NCBI RefSeq assembly: GCF_017939745.1
Contig: NZ_JAGKQQ010000002.1
Span: forward strand, 558,001 to 622,000
From: Gemmata palustris
Lineage (GTDB): Bacteria > Planctomycetota > Planctomycetia > Gemmatales > Gemmataceae
DNA length: 64,000 nucleotides
Direction of reading: 5' to 3'
Part shown: positions 1 through 8,300 of the stretch, one piece after another
Numbering within the stretch: position 1 is the first letter of the stretch
Layout: each line of letters starts with the position of its first letter
Program-made: the position numbers and the translations under genes
The notes under the pieces: model-generated
Database searches by the model: none
What the model was told of the DNA's origin: nothing
Seen by the model: only the letters and a program-made list of their open reading frames with translations

Positions 1-173
1 CACTTGCGTGGCAATGATTTCGGCAAATTTCTCCGCGGGAATTCTTATCCGCGCTTGGCAACGCGGAGCCCGCGAGGTACAACGGTACGAGGCTTTTGGA
101 AGGCCCGTCGCCCCTCCCACCGACCCCTCATCACACGGACGTGACGGGTCGAATGTTAACGAGGACGCTACCC

Positions 174-1271
174 ATGGCGCGTCGAAGCGCCGACCCCGAA
201 AGTACCAGCGCGAAAACGACTTCCTCCGGTTTACGCAGGTCGGACCGGTTCTTGCTCGGCCTCCACTCGTTCGATCGGGTCGTTTTCGTTTCGCACGTTC
301 AACCGGACCCGGACAGCCTGGGCAGCATGCTGGGGCTGGCCCACCTCGTCGAAACCCGCCTCGGCAAACCTACCGTCATTACCCGCGACGGTCTCATTAG
401 CCGGGCCGAAAATCGGGCCCTCGTCGACGTCCTCCACCTCGATCTCGTTCCCATCGAAGAGGTGGAATGGGGCACCAACGACGCGGTCGTGATGGTGGAC
501 AGCCAGCCCCGCACCGGGCGGCACACGTTCCCCGAAGCGGTCCCGCTGTACGCGGTCATCGACCACCACGACACCCCCGGCGACCTCGAGGGCGTCGTCT
601 TCACGGACATCCGCGCCACGCACGGCGCGACCTGCACGCTCGTCACCAAGTACCTGCTGGAACAGGGGGCCGCGATCCCGGAGAAGGTCGCGACCGCCCT
701 GCTCTACGGCATCGAAACGGAAGTCACGGGGTACCCGCGCGAGGCCAGCCCCGCGGACGACGCGGCGCTCATCGTGCTGTACCCGGTTGCGGACAAGGAC
801 GTGATCGCCCAGATCCGCAACGCCCGGCTCCCGCACAGCTACTTCGAGTGTACGCTCCAGGCGATGCAGAGTTCGTTCATCTACGACCGCCTGCTGCTGA
901 GTTGGGTGAACCCGCTGCCGCTGCCGGAACAAGCGGCCGAGGTCGTGGACTTCATGATCCGCTTCGATCAAGTGGACTACGCGGTGTGCGGCGGGGTCTA
1001 CCAGGACTCCCTGATCCTGTCCGTGCGCGCGTCGATCGAGAACGCACGAGCGGGCGAGATCTTGCGCCAGGTGGTGGGGAAGCTCGGCCGCGCGGGGGGG
1101 CACGACCGGCGCGCGGGCGGGAGCATCCCGCTCCCGAGCACCGCCCCCAGCGCGATCGAGGACATCCAGGGCGAGCTCCGGCGCCGGTTCCTCAAGGCGC
1201 TCAAGATCGAAGACACGCGCGGCCAGCGCCTCGTCCCGCTCCGCGAAATGCTCCAGAACTTGCAATCGTGA
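174..1271 (+). CDS. DHH/DHHA1-family phosphoesterase (NrnA-like)
   Basis: Predicted cytoplasmic phosphoesterase of the DHH superfamily, the group that includes NrnA-type nanoRNases and pAp phosphatases, which cleave very short oligonucleotides. About 365 residues from the chosen start. The metal-binding motifs are visible: HVQPDPDS near residues 41-48, VDSQ near 108-111 and the signature DHH at 130-132. The C-terminal DHHA1 substrate-binding motif GGHDRRAGG lies near 308-316. I chose the ATG at 174 because a GAGG sits about 9 bases upstream. The frame stays open back to 96 and an ATG at 153 is an alternative. The gene is followed after 56 bases by a co-oriented SppA gene. Whether the substrate is oligoribonucleotide, pAp or a cyclic dinucleotide product cannot be told from sequence. 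Confidence 0.88.
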   Translation: MARRSADPESTSAKTTSSGLRRSDRFLLGLHSFDRVVFVSHVQPDPDSLGSMLGLAHLVETRLGKPTVITRDGLISRAENRALVDVLHLDLVPIEEVEWGTNDAVVMVDSQPRTGRHTFPEAVPLYAVIDHHDTPGDLEGVVFTDIRATHGATCTLVTKYLLEQGAAIPEKVATALLYGIETEVTGYPREASPADDAALIVLYPVADKDVIAQIRNARLPHSYFECTLQAMQSSFIYDRLLLSWVNPLPLPEQAAEVVDFMIRFDQVDYAVCGGVYQDSLILSVRASIENARAGEILRQVVGKLGRAGGHDRRAGGSIPLPSTAPSAIEDIQGELRRRFLKALKIEDTRGQRLVPLREMLQNLQS

Positions 1272-1327
1272 GCCGTTCCACGTTCCAAACGGGACCGGAA
1301 ACGACCTGGAACGTGGACCTCTGATAC

Positions 1328-2479
1328 ATGGAACCTACGCCACCGCCGCCGAGTACTCCGCCCGCGAAGTCCACTTTGCGGAGCGGGTGCCTGCTACCGG
1401 CAGCGGTCGTGTTTTTGTTGGTCTCGGTCCTCGTCAACATCGTCTTCGTACTCGGCTACACGGGTGCGATCAGCGATCCGCTGACCGAAGCGCCCGATAA
1501 CCTCAACGAGCAGTTCTACCTCGGCGACGCCAGCGCGAGGGACAAAATCGCGGTCGTTCGCGTGAGCGGCGTCATTACCGAGAGCGGCATCGCGTACCCG
1601 ATTCAGCAGCTCCGTGCCGCCGCCGCGGACCGGCACGTCAAAGTCGTGGTTCTGCGTGTCGATAGCCCCGGCGGAACGGTCACCGCGAGCGAAGAACTCT
1701 ACCAGTGCGTCGTGAACGTGCGGGACAACAGCGGGCGCCGATTCCCCGGCACCGGTCCCAAACCGGTTTCGGTTTCGATGGGCGGACTCGCGGCCTCCGG
1801 CGGCTACTACATCGCCACGGCCGGGAACCCGATCGTCGCGGAGAAGACGACCATTACCGGTTCCATCGGTGTGTTCGCCGCGCTCCCGAACGTGGCGGAG
1901 TGGGCGCACAAGAACGGCGTGAAACTCGAGCTCGTGAAGGCCGGCGGTATCAAGGCGAGCGGATCGTTCTTCCACAATCTCGGGCCGGAAGAACGACAAA
2001 CGTGGCAGGACACAGTCGACGGTGCTTACGACGAGTTCCTCAAGACCATCGCGGCCGGCCGACCGGGACTCAACCCGGACGCGCTCCAGCGCGAAACCGT
2101 GATCGAGCGCATGGTGCCGGAGCGCGACGAGAAGGGTAACCCGAAGCTCGTGAACGGCAAAACCGTCGAAGTGAAGTACACCCGCGTTCGGGCCGATGGG
2201 GGAACGTTCACCGCGCAACAGGCTCACCAATTCAAACTGATCGACGGCATTGAAGACCTGCCCAACGCGGTCCGTAACGCGGCCGCCCGCGCCGGGCTAT
2301 CGAGCTTCAAGGCGGTCGTTTACGAACGCCCCCAATCACTTGTCGAGAAATTAACGGGCGTTCAAGTCAAAGGCCGCTCCGCTGAATTCGGGGTTCCAGA
2401 TGTTAGCGCCAACTTAACTCCGCGCCTCTGGTATCTCGCACCCACTGCCGACGCCGGGTTGCTTGCTCCGACCCCGTGA
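1328..2479 (+). CDS. sppA: Signal peptide peptidase SppA-like (S49 family)
   Basis: Membrane-anchored serine protease of family S49, which in other bacteria degrades leftover signal peptides in the membrane. 383 residues. A proline-rich cytoplasmic N-terminus is followed by one membrane segment (about residues 22-44). The S49 fold motif VDSPGGTVTASEELY is at 111-125. The likely nucleophile is Ser157 in LAASGGYY and the likely general-base Lys is K209 in GGIKASGS, the Ser/Lys dyad arrangement of the short bacillary-type SppA. The length fits the short form rather than the 600-residue E. coli form. The C-terminal 60 residues are not clearly conserved. The start ATG is the first in frame after the preceding stop. 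Confidence 0.88.
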   Translation: MEPTPPPPSTPPAKSTLRSGCLLPAAVVFLLVSVLVNIVFVLGYTGAISDPLTEAPDNLNEQFYLGDASARDKIAVVRVSGVITESGIAYPIQQLRAAAADRHVKVVVLRVDSPGGTVTASEELYQCVVNVRDNSGRRFPGTGPKPVSVSMGGLAASGGYYIATAGNPIVAEKTTITGSIGVFAALPNVAEWAHKNGVKLELVKAGGIKASGSFFHNLGPEERQTWQDTVDGAYDEFLKTIAAGRPGLNPDALQRETVIERMVPERDEKGNPKLVNGKTVEVKYTRVRADGGTFTAQQAHQFKLIDGIEDLPNAVRNAAARAGLSSFKAVVYERPQSLVEKLTGVQVKGRSAEFGVPDVSANLTPRLWYLAPTADAGLLAPTP

Positions 2480-2945
2480 CAACCCGACTGACACCTGCCC
2501 AATTCTTGGACACTTGTCGTTCTTTTGGCTCGGCTGCACAGTTTAGACAGTTAGTGATCCGTCACGATTTTGCCACTTTTCGACCGGGCCTGAATTTGGG
2601 TGCTATCATTCGCACAACACTCACAGCGCCAACGAAATATCGCCTACTCCGTCTGAAATCCTGAAACTGTTTGCGGTTGACGACGATCTTATTAGTGGAG
2701 AGAGGGGCGATCCCCACGAGGTCGGCACGCTCTGTGCAGGAAATTTTGCTCCAAACGCGCTTTCCGGGGCGGTTTAGTGAAAGATGCACCGAGGCGCCGC
2801 CTATATTACCTGTCGTTGGGAAAATAGAACTGCATCAGGACTAATTTGGCCTGGCCGTTTCTACTTCCCAGTGAATCGAATTTAACTCAACAGACTCCAA
2901 CGGTTATGGCCGAACGGACGCTGAAGACCTGGGAGGTACACAACA
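2480..2945. other. Gene-poor spacer between sppA and the DksA-like gene
   Basis: A 466-base spacer that looks less G+C-rich than the flanking genes. A 62-codon frame overlaps the sppA stop but has no protein-like composition or ribosome binding site, so I do not call it. The DksA-like gene's ribosome binding site (GGGAGG) is at the right edge. TATATT at 2802-2807 could be a -10 box but no matching -35 is visible. Confidence 0.4.
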
Positions 2946-3410
2946 ATGGCCCGTCAAGACGCTCTCCTGAGACTACATAAGAGTTTGATCTCCCGTCGTA
3001 CCGAGCTCCGGAAGCGGCTCGGTCTCGAACTCGAAGAACTTGCCCACATTAAACACTCCTCCGCCTCGGGTGATGCCGCGGACGCGGCGTTCGACGCGAG
3101 CGGAGAAGAGATATCCTCGACCCTCGCCGAACTCGAAGCGAAAGAGTTGGCCCAGATCGAACGCGCGCTCCGGCGCCTCAAGTCCGGCGCTTACGGCAAG
3201 TGCGAAGTGTGTTCGATCAAGATCCCCATTGCCCGGCTCAACGCGCTACCGTTCAGCACGCTGTGTGTGAATTGCCAGCGAGAAATGGAACTCGACGGCG
3301 GCTGGGCCGCCGACCACGGCGGCACCGATTGGGGCCGGATCGCGGACGGCAACCCGATGGAGGACCGCGAGGTCCGTCTCGCGGACATTGAGAGCGATCT
3401 GGGCAAATAG
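2946..3410 (+). CDS. DksA/TraR-family C4 zinc-finger protein
   Basis: Small regulator-like protein of the DksA/TraR family, whose members bind RNA polymerase through the secondary channel and modulate initiation. 154 residues. The N-terminal two-thirds (to about residue 80) is charged and helical, consistent with the family coiled coil. The zinc site is complete: C86, C89, C107 and C110, in CEVC and CVNC. The C-terminal 40 residues are acidic. The ribosome binding site GGGAGG lies about 10 bases before the ATG. It stands alone, with a 466-base spacer upstream and a strong terminator just downstream, so it is probably monocistronic. Members with this layout may also be uncharacterised zinc proteins, so the DksA role is an inference. 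Confidence 0.87.
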   Translation: MARQDALLRLHKSLISRRTELRKRLGLELEELAHIKHSSASGDAADAAFDASGEEISSTLAELEAKELAQIERALRRLKSGAYGKCEVCSIKIPIARLNALPFSTLCVNCQREMELDGGWAADHGGTDWGRIADGNPMEDREVRLADIESDLGK

Positions 3411-3432
3411 CGCCGATTAATCCGATCGCACC

Positions 3433-3466
3433 GAGCCCGCGGCTTGCAGAGCCTGCGGGCTTTTTT
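3433..3466 (+). terminator. Rho-independent terminator after the DksA-like gene
   Basis: A G+C-rich hairpin (GCCCGCGG / CCTGCGGGC arms with one offset) runs directly into TTTTTT, 22 bases after the stop codon at 3410. Confidence 0.85.
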
Positions 3467-3620
3467 CGTTGCACGCCGGGGGGTGTCCCAACGACTGCGC
3501 GGTTTCTCCCAGGCACAGTTCGCGCACCGAGAGTACGGGGGAGTAAAGTGGAAGCGGTTGAACGGGCACGAGTGCCTTGAAGTATCCGTGCCGGGCCAGT
3601 TTTCACTCAAGGCGGACGTC

Positions 3621-4751
3621 ATGCGCAGGCAACTGCTACTTGTGGCCGGATTTATGGCGTGCTCGTTCCTCGGTGGGCTGGCGGCCGAGTCCCTGGTGCG
3701 CGGGGGGAGCGCTTCCGCAGGGACCGGCCGGGGACTGGCCCCGATGGACACGACGAACGGGGCCGGCCTCCCCCACGACCGGTTCCAGGTGGTCATCAAG
3801 CAGCTCGGTCCGTCCGTCGTGGCCGTGGACGCGGTGAAGCCGGCGCCCTCCGGTGCGAGCAAGTCGGACCCGGTCGAGGAATCCGGCTCCGGCGTGATCG
3901 TGAAGTTCCCCGGTGCGAACGGTGTGGTCGTCGTGACGAATTACCACGTCGTGGGCGCGGCATCACCCGGGAAGGTATACGTCACGCTCTCGGACGGCCG
4001 AATCGTGCAGCCGGCGCGGATCTGGGGCGACCCGGAATCGGACCTCTCGCTGCTAAACATTGATGACACCACCCTCCCCGCCGCCGAACTCGCGGACAGC
4101 GCCCGGGTGAAACGCGGGCAGTGGGTGCTCGCGTTCGGTAGCCCGTTCGGGCTGAACCAGACGGTCACGCACGGGATCATCTCCGCGACCGATCGCGGGC
4201 AGATCTCGCTCGGTTCGACGATCCGCATCAAGGAGTTCCTGCAGACCGACGCCGCGATCAACCCGGGTTCCAGTGGCGGCCCGCTGGTCGATCTCGACGG
4301 GCGCGTGGTCGGCATCAACACCGCGATCGCGTCCAAAAGCGGGAACAACAGCGGCGTGTCGTTCAGCATCCCGGCGAACTTGGTAAAGCGGATCGCGGGG
4401 CAGCTCATCGAGAAGGGTACGGTGACGCGCGGGTACCTCGGCGTGCAGCTCGCGAGCGCGATTGAGCCGGCCGAGGCCCTGCGCCTCGGGCTGAACCGCG
4501 TGAGCGGCGCGCTGGTGGAAATCGTTCACCCGAACACGCCCGCGGCCGCGGCCGGGCTCCGGGTCGGCGACGTGGTCCTTCGCATCGAGGACGTGGATTT
4601 GCGGGACGAGAACCACCTCATCAACGTGGTGTCGGCACTGCCCCCGGGGCAAAAGATCAAGCTCACCGTGTGGCGCGACCGCAAGGCCCTGGACGCTGAG
4701 ATAGTGGTGGGGGATTACAGCGGGCAAAAGGTTCGGTCGAACAAACCGTAA
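3621..4751 (+). CDS. HtrA/Deg-type trypsin-like serine protease with PDZ domain
   Basis: Envelope serine protease of the HtrA/DegP family, which degrades or refolds damaged exported proteins. 376 residues from the ATG at 3621, chosen because it begins a signal/anchor sequence (MRRQLLLVAGFMACSFLGG) and has AAGGCGG about 6 bases upstream; the frame is open back to 3444 but that part runs through the preceding terminator. The catalytic triad is visible: H109 in TNYHVVG, D141 in ESDLSLL and S218 in NPGSSGGPL. One PDZ domain follows, from about residue 275 to 370 (starting GYLGVQLA, core RVGDVVLRIEDVDL). With a single PDZ it resembles DegS/HhoA-type proteins. It ends 25 bases before a perfect hairpin terminator. 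Confidence 0.92.
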   Translation: MRRQLLLVAGFMACSFLGGLAAESLVRGGSASAGTGRGLAPMDTTNGAGLPHDRFQVVIKQLGPSVVAVDAVKPAPSGASKSDPVEESGSGVIVKFPGANGVVVVTNYHVVGAASPGKVYVTLSDGRIVQPARIWGDPESDLSLLNIDDTTLPAAELADSARVKRGQWVLAFGSPFGLNQTVTHGIISATDRGQISLGSTIRIKEFLQTDAAINPGSSGGPLVDLDGRVVGINTAIASKSGNNSGVSFSIPANLVKRIAGQLIEKGTVTRGYLGVQLASAIEPAEALRLGLNRVSGALVEIVHPNTPAAAAGLRVGDVVLRIEDVDLRDENHLINVVSALPPGQKIKLTVWRDRKALDAEIVVGDYSGQKVRSNKP

Positions 4752-4776
4752 GCAACGAAACCGTTCTTATAATCAC

Positions 4777-4812
4777 AGAAGGGCCGCCATTCGTGGCGGC
4801 CCTTCTTCGTTT
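4777..4812 (+). terminator. Strong hairpin terminator after the HtrA gene
   Basis: Perfect 13-bp stem closed by the stable tetraloop TTCG (loop at 4790-4793), followed by a T-rich tract. It lies 25 bases after the htrA-like stop. Confidence 0.88.
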
Positions 4813-4892
4813 GATTTTGATTCTGTCGCGAGCCAAATCGGATCAGCGGAGATGGGCGTTTGAGTTCAGGTCGAGTGGCGCCGATCAGCAGA

Positions 4893-5000
4893 TTACTCGT
4901 CGTCCTTGCGGTTGCCGCGCAGGAACAGCATCAGCCCGATCAGCACCAACAGGGCGACGAACATCCCGCCCATCGTCCACCAACTGCTCAAGAAATCCAT
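4893..5000 (-). CDS. 35-residue single-pass membrane microprotein
   Basis: A short reading frame on the minus strand starting at 5000. It encodes 35 residues: a short N-terminus (MDFLSSWWTM), one hydrophobic segment of about 17 residues (FVALLVLIGLMLFL) and a charged cytoplasmic-type tail (RGNRKDDE). An excellent ribosome binding site, GAGGGG, lies 8 bases before the ATG. The combination of a strong binding site, a clean transmembrane segment and a positive-then-acidic tail makes a real gene likely. The function is unknown. It is transcribed convergently with the HtrA gene, whose terminator separates them, and divergently from gltB. Confidence 0.75.
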   Translation of the reverse strand: MDFLSSWWTMGGMFVALLVLIGLMLFLRGNRKDDE

Positions 5001-5305
5001 GATCGGTTCCCCTCGGTTAAGCCCCTTTCGGGCGGCCTGAATAAACAGCGGGCGCGGTCTCGACTCGCGAGTAATTTCGGACGACCCGTCCGCCGGGCTG
5101 TTAAAATCAAACGTGTTCTACACGCCGGTTCGACCCGCTGCAAGCGGCCGCGCAAAAATCTTTCGTTTCTCAGCGTTACGAGCTACTTGCCACCGCACCC
5201 GCCGTGAACGAAGATGAACCGGTGCCCGCCACCCCGTTGTGGCGAACGTTAGAATTTTTGAAATCGAGACATTTCCTTCTCTCCCCGTAGCAGGTGAAGG
5301 CGCCG

Positions 5306-8300
5306 ATGAACGCGACCGGTTTAGAACGGGTCCGCAGTGGCAACCTCCTCTACACCGACGAAGTGGGCCACGACGCCTGCGGCATCGGCGGCATCGCCGC
5401 CCGGGACGGAAAACCGTCCGCAGAACTTCTCCGAAAAGCGATCGGCGCGCTCAAAGCAATGGAGCACCGCGGGGGCGTGTGCGGCGACGCGGGCGACGGC
5501 GCGGGGCTCCTGTTCGCTACCCCTCAAGCCTTCTTTAAGGAAGAGGCCAAGCGACTCCGGTTCGACGGCGCGCGCGACCTGCGTTCCGAAGACGTCATCG
5601 CGGTCGGTGTGCTGTTCATTTTCGAGACCGAGCCGGCGCGCGCAGACGCCGTCCGGGCGCTGGTCCGCGACGCACTCTCCGGCGGGCCGGTGAAGTTCCT
5701 CGGGTTCCGCCCGGTCCCCGTACACAACGACGTGCTCCCGGCGAAAGCGCGGGCCACGCGCCCGGCAGCCATCGAACAAGCACTGTTCAAAGTCGAGGGC
5801 GACGCGGTCGCGGCCGATCGGTGGCTCGTGCTGTCGCGCCTCGAACTCCGCGAGCGCCTCGCGACCGCCAAGCTCGCGGCCTACGTCGTGTCCCTTTCGG
5901 CATCTCTCGTCGGCTACAAGGGGCTCATGACGAGCGGGCAGCTCGCGGGCTTCTACCAGGACTTCACGAACCCCGCGTTCGAGACGGGTATCGCCACGTT
6001 CCACCGCCGGTACAGCACGAACACCTTCCCGAATTGGGTACTCGCGCAACCGTTCCGGCTCACCTGTCACAACGGCGAAATCAACACGGTCCGCACTACC
6101 CGTAACGCGGTGTCGGCGTTCGCGCGCGGGCTGCAGCCGCCGCTCCCCGGGGGCGACCTGCTCACGCCCAAAATGAGCGACTCGGCCAGCCTCGACGAGT
6201 GGGTCGAGTACCTGATGCGCGAGCAGAATTGGAGCCTGCTGCGCGCGCTGCGGCTCTCCGTCCCGCCCGTGTGGGACACCGAAGCCGACGTGTGGGGACA
6301 AGAGGCGTTCGACCTCTTTACTTACTACCGGCGCACGTTCGGGAGCCTCGCCGCGTGGGACGGCCCTGCGGGTATCATCGGGACCGACGGTCGCATGCTC
6401 GTCGGGCTGGTGGACCGCATGGGGCTGCGCCCGGTGCGCTGGTGCTCGGACAGTCGCGGGTGGCTGTACATCGGTAGCGAGTCCGGGGTGTTCGGTTTGG
6501 ACACGACCACGATCGTCGCAAGCGGGCAACTCCAGCCGGGGCAGATGATCGCCCTCGACACCGAAACCGGCGAGCGCCTCGACAGCTACCAGATCATGGC
6601 CCGCGTCGTGACCGAAGCGCAGAGCGAACTCGGCGACGTGCGCGACCTGAACCGCCGGCAGATCATCATCCCCGAAGGGTTCGACTACACCCGACAAACG
6701 GACGATACCGTGGGCGCGATGCTCACGGACCGCTCGTGGTCCCTCGACCACCTGCTCCAAGCCGCGGGCTGGGACTTCGACCGCGCGGTGTTCGTGCGCG
6801 AAATGGCGAAGCTCAAGAAGGAGCCGCTGTCGAGCATGGGCCACGACCGCGTGCTGACCGTGTTCAGCGCGCACCACCCAACGCTGTTCAAGTACCTGCA
6901 ACAGACGTTCGCCGAAGTCACCAACCCACCCATCGACCCGTACCGCGAGGGCGGGGCGATGTCGCTGACGACCTATTTGGGGCGCGGGCCGCTCACGAGC
7001 GCCGCAGGGACCGGAGGCGCTGAAGCGGAAGCACTCCCGACGCGCCAAATGGAACTCCCCTCCCCCGTCATCTCGGACGCGATCGTCGAGGAGATCCGGC
7101 AGAACGAGGTGCTCGGCTTCAAACTGCTCGACGCGACGTTCCCGCTCCAGGGCGGTACGGACGCGCTGCGTTCGAGCCTCGTCGCGCTCCAGAGCGCGGC
7201 GGAGAAGGCGGTTCACGACGGGTACCACGTGCTCTGCCTCTCCGATAAGGAAGCGTGCAAGCGCGGGATCTTCCCGATCCCGTCGCTGCTCGCGCTCGGT
7301 GCGGTCCACCAGTATCTGTGCCGCCAGGGGTTGCGCGATAAGTGCAGCCTGATCGTGCAGGCCGGCGACATCCAAGAAGGCCACGACATCTGCTGTCTGG
7401 TCGCGTTCGGTGCAGACGCGGTTCACCCGTACCTGATGCTCCGCCTCGTGAAGGACGGGCTGACGTTCAAAGACCCTGACTCGAAGCAGGAACTGAAGAT
7501 CGATGCGCGCGAGGCGCTGGAGAACCTGTTCGCGGCGCTCGAAGACACGATCAAGAAGGTGATTTCCAAAATGGGGATCACCACCATCGAGGGCTACCGC
7601 GGCGCACAACTATTCGAGGCCGTCGGGTTCGGGCCGGACCTCATGGCGTTCCTCGGCGAGTTCCCCAGTCGTTTGAGCGGCATCGGGTTCGCGGAACTGG
7701 TGGACGACGCCCAGTGGCGCGTGCAGCAGGCCGAGAAGATGACCGTGCTGGGCCGCAACCGCGACTACCACGCCTTCAACGCGAAGGTGCGGATGGCTCT
7801 CCGCGACGCAGTAAAAGAGGCACACCCGGAACCCGAACAGGGCGGCGGGGAGATGGCCTACACCGCCCCACCGAGCGACGATGATCCCGGCGCGTCCCAG
7901 CGCGTGGCCGACAAGTTCATCAAGTTCACCGACATGGTGAATACCCGCGTGCCCACGGTGCTGCGCGACCTCTTCTCGATCAAGCCGGGAGCGCAGATTA
8001 CGCCCCTCGCAGACGTTCAACCCGCCGGCTCGATGATCGCGGACCACTTCCGTGGCGCAGCAATGAGTCACGGCGCGCTCACCGGCGCGTCGCACATGAC
8101 GATCGCGGCCGCCGTGAACGAACTCGGGGCGACGAGCAACTCGGGCGAGGGTGGCGAAGCTCGCTGGCGCAATGACCTTCCGGAACGGGCTTACGGCGCG
8201 TTCTGGGAGAAAGTGCGTGCCCAGCGCGTCGCGCACCCGGAGATTTACACCCTGGATGGCGACATTGCGAAGAGCCGGTTCCGCAGTCGCATCCGGCAAA

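Noticed and set aside
8-400. Open frame at the left edge
   Set aside because: Overlaps the start of the DHH gene in another frame, is Arg/Pro-rich and has no recognisable motif.
2476-2664. 62-codon frame overlapping the sppA stop
   Set aside because: No ribosome binding site and no convincing composition; left as spacer.
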